From Ampullaceana balthica (taxonomy: Eukaryota; Mollusca; Gastropoda; Lymnaeidae), in assembly GCA_944989445.1 (NCBI GenBank), contig CALYLW010000208.1:797975-861974 (forward strand): a stretch of 64,000 nt of DNA, written 5' to 3'. Numbering within the stretch: position 1 is the first letter of the stretch; every line of letters begins with the position of its first letter. Under the pieces are notes generated by a model, which saw only the letters and a program-made list of their open reading frames with translations, did not search any database and had not been told where the DNA came from. Below are positions 21,061-31,304 of this stretch, piece after piece. A program made the translations under genes and the position numbers.

Positions 21061-22586
21061 GAAATATGTGAACGCTGATGCATTATCCTCATAGTCCAGC
21101 ATAATATGAAAAGGGAAACTACTTTTAATTTACTTTTTTTTTACAAGAAGAGAAACCTCTTTTAAGTAGTAAAATTAGTTTAATGTGACACAAATGTATG
21201 TATGATTGATTAAATTATAATAAATATTGATATTTTACAATTCTTATAATTTCAGTTCTAAGTAACAAAACCAACCAGAAATTATTCCGGATTGTCTGTT
21301 TACAACGGAAACCATCGCGACAATCTCGTTCTGAACGTGAGCACCGTAACCAGTTTGATAAAGGCGGTGTGGGCTGGCAGTAAGGGGAGGGGGTACGCTA
21401 ATCCAAGTAAAGCCAGACCACGAGCTGGGCGCGAGCAACCGTCTGACAGGAAGATAAAACTTTTTTCGGAGACATGATAGGAAGAACTGTTCATGACGGC
21501 TGCTTTGTTTGATGACGTAGTGGGAATGGGAAGAAACTGTTGACGTGTTTAGAGAACAAGGGAAGAGCAATCAGACGTAAGTTTGTGTTGACTTTAAGCT
21601 AACTCAGCGAGATGGAAAGGTTTCAGATTTTTGTAACATACTTCCATGGCCTAATAGATGCACTAGTTTTTTGTTGTTGTTTTTTAAACTTCAGCACCGC
21701 CTTGATTTTTTTTAAAGGAAATATTCACGATTTTTGTAATCGTATTTAAGAAATTGTCCAAGGTCTTCCAAATGTATGGTTCCAAGAATTCAGCTTCTTC
21801 ATAACATGAACGCCGCGTAAGACATGAAAACTATTTTTATACAACATGAAATGAATCTTTTGCACAACATGAAATGAATCTTTAGCACAAAATTAAATGA
21901 ATCTATGATAAAAACACATATTGAATTAATTTAGCATTTAGATGATTAGAAACGAAACTAAATGACACAGAAATGATTTGATATAATAACGCCACGTTTT
22001 ATAAACGTTTTTCAAAAATTAACTTCTATTTTTCAATAGGTATAAACATTGTTTAGCATAGACGCCTTGAAAATAAGAAAATATGTGTGTGGTGATGGTG
22101 GGAAGATGTAAACAATCTGTTATTTAACAATTGATTAAGGGTGATCTGTTCTAAGTAGTTACTAGTGGTGTCCTGATTAAAACATGACTGAGTCATGTCT
22201 ATGTATCGTTTAAAATATAAATCAACATTTACATTTTTAAATTTTTTTTAAAATTTTGTAAACAAATGGTTGATTGATGACTAGTTTTTTTAATAAAAAA
22301 AAGCAAGGGATGAATCCGGGTAATTCTCTTGGAAATAAATGAAGTGAATGTAAGAGGAATATTCTTGTATTATACGGAACGACACAGCAGTCTGTAAAGC
22401 AAACAGACAACAGACTTCCAAGTACAGAAGACAAGCCAGGAGAGATCGTCATTTTAACCCCTCTGATGATATACCCTCTCTAGTGTGATATATTACTAGA
22501 ATAGGACTGTGATAAAGCTTTTATATAAAATACACAAATAAATTTTGTAATGAAAATAATAATTTTGAGCTTTATTTTAAAATTAA
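21061..22586. other. No gene recognised
   Basis: About 1.5 kb. Short open frames at 21244-21570 and 21292-21477 overlap on opposite strands and show no family resemblance. A fragment near 22497 (tagaataggactgtgataaa) resembles 13686 (tagaatgggactgcgataat), the sequence next to the dispersed repeat. Confidence 0.55.
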
Positions 22587-22587
22587 T

Positions 22588-22634
22588 ACAACAGTACACG
22601 TTTCGGCTAATGCCGTCGTCAGTACATCTGTTGT
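22588..22634 (-). ncRNA. Hammerhead-ribozyme-like motif (candidate)
   Basis: On the minus strand the order is CAACAGATGTA, CTGACGA, a GGC-ATTA-GCC hairpin, GAAAC, then TGTACTGTTG. CUGANGA...GAAA is the hammerhead core, and the outer arms CAACAG/CTGTTG pair like stem I. One extra C follows CTGACGA, and stem III would be minimal, so activity is doubtful. Such motifs are known in Penelope-like and related retroelements. No reverse transcriptase lies next to it. Confidence 0.4.
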
Positions 22635-22686
22635 GTGACCAGTGGACGCACCTTCAGGGCAAAAAATTGGTCATAAAGCCACCAAA

Positions 22687-22976
22687 GGACACACCGAGCT
22701 GGCATGGCACAAAGGACACACCCAGCTGGCATGACACAAAGGACACACCCAGCTGGCATGGCACAAAGGACACACCGAGCTGGCATGGCACAAAGGACAC
22801 ACCGAGCTGGCATGGCACAAAGGACACACCAAGCTGACATGGCACAAAGGACACACCGAGCTGGCATGGCACAAAGGACACACCGAGATGGCATGGCACA
22901 AAGGAAACAGAGCTGGCATGGCACAAAGGACACACCGATCTGGCATGGCACAAAGGACACACCGAGCTGGCATGCC
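22687..22976. repeat. 27-bp tandem array
   Basis: About eleven copies of ggacacaccgagctggcatg plus gcacaaa, with one 3-bp-shorter unit. The multiple-of-three period creates open frames on both strands. Confidence 0.95.
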
Positions 22977-23026
22977 ACATAGATGGTGTAATGAGAATGG
23001 TCATCGTCGATCACGACGGACAAATA

Positions 23027-23962
23027 ACACAACACAGCACAACACGACACAACACAACACAGCACAACACGATACAACACAACACAACACAACAGAACAC
23101 GACACAACACAACACAGCACAACACGACACAACACAACACAGCACAACACGATACAACACAACACAACAGAACACGACACAACACAACACAGCACAACAC
23201 GACACAACACAACACAGCACAACACGATACAACACAACACAACAGAACACGACACAACACAACACAGCACAACACAACACAGCACAGCACAACACGACAC
23301 AGCACAGCACAACACGACACAGCACAACACGACACAGCACAGCACAACACGACACAGCACAACACAGAACAACACAACACAGCACAGCACAACACGACAC
23401 AGCACAGCACAACACGACACAGCACAGCACAACACGACACAGCACAACACGACACAGCACAGCACAACACAGCACAACACGACACAGCACAACACGACAC
23501 AGCACAACACGACACAGCACAACACGACACAACACAGAACAACACAACACACCACAACACAGCACAACACGACACAGCACAGCACAACACGACACAACAC
23601 AGAACAACACAACACACCACAACACAGCACAACACGACACAGCACAGAACAACACAACACATCACAACACAGAACAACACAACACAACACACCACAACAC
23701 AGCACAACACGACACAGCACAGAACAACACAACACAGCACAACACAGAACAACACAACACAGAACAACACAACACAGAACAACACAACACAACACACCAC
23801 AACACGACACAACACAGAACAACACAACACAACACACCACAACACAGCACAACACGACACAGCACAGCACAACACGACACAACACAGAACAACACAACAC
23901 ACCACAACACAGCACAACACGACACAACACAACACAGCACAAAACAGAAAAACACAACACAA
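23027..23962. repeat. Pentanucleotide array (aacac/agcac/gacac), about 935 bp
   Basis: Roughly 187 pentamers of the form NNCAC. aacac is commonest and is mixed with agcac, gacac, gatac and agaac. Repeated words such as agcacaacacgacac recur irregularly. The strand composition is very skewed (almost no T on the plus strand). Long frames on both strands (H/N/T/Q or C/V/L) are simple-repeat products. Confidence 0.96.
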
Positions 23963-24159
23963 TCCAAATCTTGAATGATTTTAGTGTATATTCATATTTC
24001 ATTATGTCTTGTTTTCATACCAACATTAATTTATGCTTAACTTATTTGCACACTTAGATTTAACCTCTTAACATTCCTTAAAGCTATATATCATCATCAT
24101 CAATCATCAACATGTATAATTCCCGTAATGGATGTAATGCTTCTTGGATGTAATGCTGT

Positions 24160-24350
24160 TAGGTTTTATATTGCGCACCAAAAATTGCTGAACCAAATAT
24201 AACTCTTTTCGAATGTTCCGCATAATATAATATTAAAATGAATCAAATTAAAATAAATAAAATAAATGAAAGTTCTGTATTGCGTTATTTGTTTATCTGA
24301 TGTGTATTTATTTTTAAAACTTCCGTCATTTTTGACGGGTGATACGCTAG
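24160..24350 (+). mobile_element. Helitron family 2, 3' end
   Basis: Ends CTAG|T at 24347-24350. The hairpin ccgtca-tttt-tgacgg lies at 24322-24338, 8 bases before the CTAG. The same end is found in reverse at 58123-58150. The left limit is not visible. Confidence 0.7.
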
Positions 24351-24653
24351 TATATAAATTAAAACACAAGCACTCAACTGTCTTTGTGTGTGAATGAAAT
24401 AGAATCTTGACATAAGAGTACCAGCTAAAATAACTAGGTTAAACAAATAAAAAGAAAATCAAATCAAATGACCCAGGAGCTAGGCTCCAATTACTCCTGG
24501 CAACAGGTTTAGAGGAATCGATTTTCTACTTTTTCACAGTTGGAAAAGTTCCAATAAACTTTACTGTGACCATTTGCATTCAGCGGCCTCACCACACTAC
24601 TGTAAAACATTTCGTTTAATCCCATGGTGAATTTGTGTGTGTATCTGTAGGAA

Positions 24654-24770
24654 CAGATGGTCAATTAATGTAAGTAAAAGTAAGTAGAGATGGTCAATTA
24701 ATGTAAGTAAAAGTAAGTAGAGATGGTCAATTAATGTAAGTAAAAGTAAGTAGAGACGGGCAATTAATGT
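24654..24770. repeat. 33-bp tandem array
   Basis: About 3.5 copies of gatggtcaattaatgtaagt plus aaaagtaagtaga. Confidence 0.92.
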
Positions 24771-24940
24771 AAACGTAAATCACCCTGAGGGTATTCTCAG
24801 CGAATCAAAAAAGAACCAATCAAATCGATCTAATGAAAACGAACTTCTTCTCTCTACTGGTAGTCACAAGCTTACGAGACAATTATTTTAAAAGATTTCA
24901 GTCGTTAAATAGAGTAGGTCAGAGCACGTCAGCTATTCAA

Positions 24941-24988
24941 CCACGACCCATGACCCATGACCCATAACCCATGACCCACGACCCACGA
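24941..24988. repeat. 7-bp tandem array (gacccat)
   Basis: About seven copies of gacccat or gacccac. Confidence 0.9.
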
Positions 24989-25073
24989 CACTGTACAGCG
25001 TAACGATGAGTGTGACGCTAAACGTTCTTGAATTGTTTTGTCTGTTTGTTTTTTATGTTAAAAGTACCTAAAA

Positions 25074-25375
25074 TTGGGGCACGGTGGTCGAGCGGCATGC
25101 GCGCTCGGCTGGCGTACCGATGGTCACGGGTTCGAATCCGTGTGAAAGCAAGGATTTGTTCCCGGGGCCTAGGGTGTCCCTGAGTCCACCCAGCTCCGAA
25201 TGGGTAGCTAACATTAGTTAAGGAAATAAAGGCTGGGTATTGCGTGGAACCCTTTTGCCGAGGCTTGTGAACGCTGCATCACTTGCCAACAGACCGGCAT
25301 GGTCTGTGGACGCATTAATTTTCTGTATAGAAAGAGCGTCTGTATAGATAAGACTGGTACATTAGTATGATGCGT
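25074..25375 (+). mobile_element. SINE, tRNA-derived, near full length
   Basis: The head reads ggggcacggtggtcgagcgg and carries a perfect box A (tggtcgagcgg), followed by a perfect box B (ggttcgaatcc) 43 bases further on: an internal RNA polymerase III promoter. The head ends in gtgtgaaagc. The core gtccctgagtccacccagct and gggtagctaacattagtt follows, then a tail with gaacgctgcatcacttgcc and ttctgtatagaaagagcgtc. The tail is shared in part with sequences near 58600 (minus) and 62455. I see no target duplication. Confidence 0.85.
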
Positions 25376-25729
25376 GAGAGGGAAAAAAGACCTTCTTATG
25401 ACATATATTTAATTTAACAACAATATTTCAGAAAATTCCCTTAGCGTTACTATAGCAACTGGCAGTAGATCAAAACGAGACAAAAAAATTTGATACAATG
25501 ATGAACTTAGAAGTATGAATTGGTAAACATTAAAGGCTGCTTCACTCTAACCACACAAGAAATTACTGGAACTGCTGTTTTGCCCCCTTCCAAATCAATG
25601 ATTCAGTGAAACTATTCAGGCTGCTGCTCTGTCCTTTACCCAAAGACTGCTTCAGTGAAACTATTCCGTGAACAGATTCTCACGTTTCAACTTTGAATGT
25701 ACAGAATTCTAACTTCACCAGGGAACTTA
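25376..25729. other. No feature seen
   Basis: About 350 bp with no repeat or gene recognised; cagtgaaactattc occurs twice (about 25603 and 25652). Confidence 0.55.
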
Positions 25730-25960
25730 TAATAAACTCCACCTGAGCATCCACAATAAACTCCACCAGAATACCCACAATAAACTCCACCTGAGCATCC
25801 ACAATAAAAACCCACCTGAGCACCAACAATAAACTCAAACTGAGCACCCACAATAAAATCCACCAGTATACCCACAATAAACTCCACCTGAGCACCCAAA
25901 TAAACTCCACCAGAATATCCGCAATAAATTCCAACAGAATATCCACAATAAACTCCACCA
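25730..25960. repeat. 24-bp tandem array
   Basis: About ten units of aaactccacctgagcatcca plus caat, alternating with an accagaatacc variant. Confidence 0.92.
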
Positions 25961-26439
25961 GAGCAGCCTCAATGATTCTGAAACCAGTCAAATTTCCTCA
26001 AGAGATACACTTTGAAAGTTTGCTGCCCGCAGAAACCTTTCGACGCTTTACTTAAGTTCCACTTTGAACGTGGTAGTTCGCATGACTTTAAATTATGGCT
26101 TTAATTGGTCGTTTATTTCGGAGGCCGGATCTCGAAGAGGCTTTAATCCACAAACTGACCACAAACGAGGTTAATATTGTAGTCTAGACGACCACTCAAC
26201 TTGGACAGCACCGGCCAGGGGTCGGCCTGAGGATGTGGTCTAAGCAGGCAATTGCTGCCTGTGGGGCAGTGGTGTGGAGAGGGTGGCTCAGCTAGAAGGG
26301 AATATTGATTTTGAAAAACTTTCCACTGAAAAAAACAACAATTTTATAACTCTTTTGTCGACAGCTGATCTGATAGGAGGACTGAAATGTATAACTGTTT
26401 GTCGCTTTGAGGCAGGGCACAGTGAGTTTGACCTGCGTG
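25961..26439. other. No gene recognised
   Basis: About 480 bp. An open frame at 26274 runs into the next array and shows no domain. Confidence 0.55.
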
Positions 26440-27485
26440 TAGAAAGGGCAGTGTGTGTTTGGCTTGGTAAGAGAAAGGGCAGAGTGTAATTGGCTTCGTA
26501 AGACAAAGGGCAGGATGTAATTGGCTTAGTAAGAGAAAGGGCAGAGTGTAATTGGCTGGGTAAGAGAAAGGGCAGAATGTAATTGGCTGGGTAAGAGAAA
26601 GGGAAGAGTGTAATTGGCTGGGTAAGAGAAAGGGAAGAGTGTAATTGGCTGGGTAAGATAAAGGGCAGAATGTAATTGGCTGGGTAAGAGAAAGGGCAGA
26701 ATGTAATTGGCTGGGTAAGAGAAAGCGCAGAGTGTAATTGGCTTGGTAAGAGAAAGGGCAGAATGTAATTGGCTTGGTAAGAGAAAGGGCAGAATGTAAT
26801 TGGCTGGGTAAGAGAAAGGGAAGAGTGTAATTGGCTGGGTAAGATAAAGGGCAGAATGTAATTGGCTGGGTAAGAGAAAGGGCAGAATGTAATTGGCTGG
26901 GTAAGAGAAAGCGCAGAGTGTAATTGGCTTGCTAAGAGAAAGGGCAGAATGTAATTGGCTTGGTAAGAGAAAGGGCAGAATGTAATTGGCTTGGTAAGAG
27001 AAAGGGCAGAATACATTTGGCTTGGTAAGAGAAAGGGCAGAATGTAATTGGCTGAGTAAGAGAAAGGGCAGAATGTAATTGGCTTGGTAAGAGAAAGGGT
27101 AGAATGTAATTGGCTTGGTAAGAGAAAGGGCAGAATGTAATTGGCTTGGTAAGAGAAAGGGCAGAATGTAATTGGCTTGGTAAGAGAAAGGGCAGAATGT
27201 AATTGGCTGGGTAAGAGATAAAGGGCAGATTGTAATTGGCTGGGTAAGAGATAAAGGGCAGAATGTAATTGGCTTGGTAAGAGAAAGGGCAGAATGTAAT
27301 TGGCTGGGTAAGAGATAAAGGGCAGATTGTAATTGGCTGGGTAAGAGATAAAGGGCAGAATGTAATTGGCTTGGTAAGAGATAAAGGGTAGAATGTTATT
27401 GGCTGGGTAAGAGAAAGGGTAGAATGTTATTGGCTGGGTAAGAGAAAGGGCGGTGTATGATCGGCTAGGTAGAAGAAAGGGCAAA
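26440..27485. repeat. 30-bp tandem array, about 34 units
   Basis: Units of ggtaagagaaagggcagaat plus gtaattggct. Variants include gataaagg (longer by 1-2 bases), aagagtg and gctggg. A block containing gtaagataaagggcagaatg recurs near 26650 and 26838, pointing to internal block duplication. The minus-strand frame of 398 codons is a repeat product. Confidence 0.96.
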
Positions 27486-27745
27486 GTTTAGATTGCAAAA
27501 AGTGAGAAAGGAATTTGTAGGAAATGTGTCGATGTGGAAGGGCTGTAACCGTTAAGGGAGACATCGTAGGGGACAGAGCCGTAAATTACCTCCCCCTTGA
27601 AATTAGACAATCAATTGCCGGAGAAGGCTTGTGGCAAACACATAAATATCAAACATTTGTGTAGAGATCAACTCTCTTTGTAAAGAATTATAAAATTAAA
27701 CGTGTTTGTTATAACGAATAATGGATGAGCCTATCCAAAGGGATG

Positions 27746-28198
27746 CACAATACCTCCACTATTATTACTTCACAATACCTGCACTTGTATTACTTCACAA
27801 TACCTCCACTATTATTACCTCACAATACCTCCACTATTATTACTTCACAATACCTGCACTTGTATTACTTCACAATACATCCACTATTATTACCTCACAA
27901 TACCTCCACTATTATTACCTCACATTACCTCCACTATTATTACCTCACAATACCTCCACTATTATTACCTCACAATACCTCCACTATTATTACTTCACAA
28001 TACCTGCACTTGTATTACTTCACAATACCTCCACTATTATTACCTCACAATACCTCCACTATTATTACCTCACATTACCTCCACTATTATTACCTCACAA
28101 TACCTCCACTATTATTACATCACAATACCTCCACTATTATTACTTCACAATACCTGCACTATTATTATTACCTCACAATACCTCCACTATTATTACTT
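27746..28198. repeat. 25-bp tandem array
   Basis: About 18 units of cacaatacctccactattat plus tactt. A variant tgcacttgtatt recurs at intervals, which suggests block duplication. Confidence 0.95.
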
Positions 28199-28303
28199 AT
28201 ACGGCATTGGTCCTTACAGTTATCAATGTTTGTCTTTTTAATTTTTTTTATTTGCTTGTAAAAACAGACACATTATCAAACGCAGCTGTCTTATATTTAT
28301 ATA

Positions 28304-30867
28304 CTAGAAAAATACCCGCCCTTAGTAGTGGGAGTGTGCTGACCCTTTATCCAAGTATTAGTTGCTGGTTATTAAATTTTTTATTTGCCAAGTTAAATTT
28401 CAGATTCATCTATTTAGTTAAAATCTTATGAGAAACAGAGATACGCCATTTTACCGCGTGAGTTATTTTCACTTTATGCAGGGCCTTTTAGCATAAACTT
28501 ACTATTTAAAAGATATTATTTATTAAATAATGATTCTTACCGACCATAATAACTAAATTTACAATTTCATTCCCACTTGTACAAAATTAACATAACTTAT
28601 AGGTTTTCCGAAAGAGCTCTACCACCCTCGTCACTCAAAAATTTAATATATAATTACGAAATTGCATCGTATCACAATTGTAAGTTATATAATATTTGTA
28701 ACCACGTCTATGAGATAAAGAACATGTAGCACTATCCCTTTAAAAGGCAAAAGCTAAGTGACTCATAGCGCAAATAAACAAAATTATAAATGTACTTTCT
28801 AAAATACTTTTTTTTTAAACGGTCGTATTAAAATGATATCAAAAAAATGTACACACCATATTTAGACATATAGAAAGCTGGCCGCATAAAATAAAGTCTT
28901 GTTATAAAGTAAATGTACTGGACCAAAATAACTCCTCCTTTTGACGTATTCATAATTGTTGTAACATGGAAATATTATTTAACATTTTTTATGTCTCTAT
29001 ATTTTACGATTTATATTTACGGTTTATAAGCAATGTGTATAATTTCAAAAAGGAATCTTTTTTTTTCCCTATTTCGGATAAGGCATCATATTTTGTAAAT
29101 TATATTCAATGCACACACACACACCAGATTTTATATCTGAAAAATAAAATAAATACGAAAAAAAAAGATTAAACTGGCTGTTAACAAGCGCATCTTAAAA
29201 TGATTAAAAGTCAATTTTAGAAATGGCCTATGCTATTCTGAATACAAAGGAATGAACATAAAAACATATTCAATTCGCAATTCATATTAATTAAGCATTT
29301 TCATGATCACTTCATTAAATTTAGTCAACTTTTGTTAATACGTTCGGTAGCGAAAGTTTATAATGTAAAGTGTATATAAAGCTTAAGTAAACAGTTTTAA
29401 AGTGTTAGTTTATTTGACATAGGCCATCACTTTCAACATAAAATAAACTCGCTACATCTATGGTTTTTAATTAAATGTCGAGTTATGAATTAAATTTTAA
29501 AGAATCCCAATTTTATTCATTGCATGTAAAATATTAATACAATGCATCGTGAAAATAATTGAAATAAAATAATTTAAACGCATATGTAATATATAAAGCT
29601 CAGTTGATATTTTTATGTTTGTTTGTTTGTATCCATTAAAAAAAGGCCACTGCTTTGTTGACATTTTTCCAAAAGATCTCTGCCACTGTCGTCACTAAAA
29701 AAAAGCTCTTATATATTTGCGACACTGCATCGTAACACAATTGTAATTAATACAATATTTGCAACAGCGTCTATGAGATAAAGATAATAAAGATAAATAA
29801 AGAAATTAGGCTATATTCCTAATTTTAAAAAAACAAACAAAACAAATCAATTTTATGTTAAAAACGCATGTGAAACCATGACAATAATTGATTTTAAAAA
29901 TGGCCTATGTTAATCCATCATCAAAGGAATGAACATAACATATTCAATTCGCAATACAAAATAATTAAGCATTTTCAGGATCACTGTATTTAGTTTAATC
30001 CACTTATGTTAATAGGTCAGGTAGCCTAAGTTTAAATAGTATAAGTGTATAGGTTATGTAAAAGACAATAGCTTATGTAAAAGACAAACAAAATATAAAT
30101 GTTTTATTAATAAGACACAGCTAAATTTAAGATGCGTACACGAATATGTGCGCACAGTAATCAGGCGATAAAAGATTTTAGAACGCGCACCGCTAAAAAT
30201 GAATCCTTGAAAAAAATACTGACACAATTATTACATAAATAGGTTTTTCATTAAATGTCGAGTTATGGAACAGAAAATAATTAAAACAAATTCGCAATTA
30301 ATTTTTAAACGTGTAAACAATTAAATCTAATGCATCGTGTGGCAGTTGTAATTAAATATGTTTACGTGTCTATCTAATATATAGAAAGTAACAGTAAAGA
30401 AAATGACAATTCTTTGTACTACACAGCTCAAATTATGAAGCGTACACGAAAATGTGCGCACCGTAATTAGACATTATAATATTTTTTTAAATACGCGAGG
30501 CTGAAAATAAAGTATTGGGGGAAAAAAAGTCACCAAAAGTAACTCGCTTTGAACGGCATTTGAACGTCCGCGTAAATTTGTTCAATACAGAAATGAGGTT
30601 AAATTTTTTATTTTTTGTCTCTGCATTTTCTGATTATTTAAATTTACGGCATTCGGGCAAAAGGGACAATTACAAAAACTAACTTAAAACCACCTTCAGG
30701 GTAAAAGGAACCGTCCTGCCAAATTTGGTCCCCGTCCGTCATTTGGTTTTTCCGTGGCTGTCTAACGGAAAGTCGAAAAAGTGAAACATACAAACATACA
30801 AACATACAAACATACAAACATACAAACATACTAAGATACAAACACCAACTGAGCTTTATATATTAGA
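28304..30867 (-). mobile_element. Helitron family 3, 2.56 kb, minus strand
   Basis: Read on the minus strand it starts A|TCTAATATATAAAGCTC at 30867 and ends CTAG|T at 28304-28307, with an imperfect hairpin of ccc/ggg arms before tatttttCTAG. Just inside the start are a run of gtatgttt units (30785-30830) and a ccaaatttggcaggacgg segment. No Rep/helicase frame is readable. Inside are diverged direct repeats: 29217-29385 matches 29895-30055 (ggcctatg...aaaggaatgaacata...aattaagcatttt), and ctatgagataaag recurs. A second start-like sequence in the opposite orientation (taatatataaagctcagttg) lies at 29587. Confidence 0.68.
30785..30832. repeat. 8-bp tandem repeat (acaaacat)
   Basis: Six near-perfect copies lie close to the 5' end of the minus-strand Helitron. 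Confidence 0.9.
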
Positions 30868-31304
30868 TATTCAAATTAATGTCCATTTCTTGGATTTAAA
30901 AGGTCTACTAAATAAAATGAAAATAGTGGGTAATTTGTATTAAGAAATATTTTTAACTTTAATTGAAATTTGATAAAGAAAATGTTAAATATTCATTTTC
31001 AAACAATCGTTTCACTATATAACATAGAGATTCATAGAATCATTTCTTTTATATTTCATCTTGGTTGTACGTACCAACACCACTACAATATTCCACAACC
31101 GCACATTTGCAGCAGACCATTGGAATTAGAAAATCCTTTAAACAAAAATAACAACAAAAAAGAACTGCAATATCAAGTTTTATTCCGCTAAAAATTAAGT
31201 ATAACCCGCTACTTGTAACTAGAACTACATATCTTATTAAACCACGAACTATAAGTCCAACCAACATGTCCGCCAAGCAGAACCCTTTTACAAACACCAC
31301 ACAT
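30868..31304. other. No feature seen
   Basis: About 440 bp of AT-rich sequence between the Helitron and the 38-bp satellite. Confidence 0.55.

Noticed and set aside
21244..21570. 108-codon minus frame and overlapping plus frame
   Set aside because: Overlapping opposite-strand frames with no family resemblance; not supported as genes.
23027..23962. Telomeric or subtelomeric repeat
   Set aside because: The pentamer is (NNCAC), not TTAGGG or a known telomere variant, and flanks on both sides are ordinary sequence.
22619..24057. Open frames of 300-450 codons rich in Cys/Val/Leu or His/Thr/Asn/Gln
   Set aside because: They lie wholly in the 27-bp and pentamer arrays, on both strands and in several frames at once, with no non-repeat coding sequence around them.
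26288..27484. 398-codon minus-strand frame with repeated LPFLLPSQLHSAL-like units
   Set aside because: Product of the 30-bp array. Most of it has no coding support outside the repeat.
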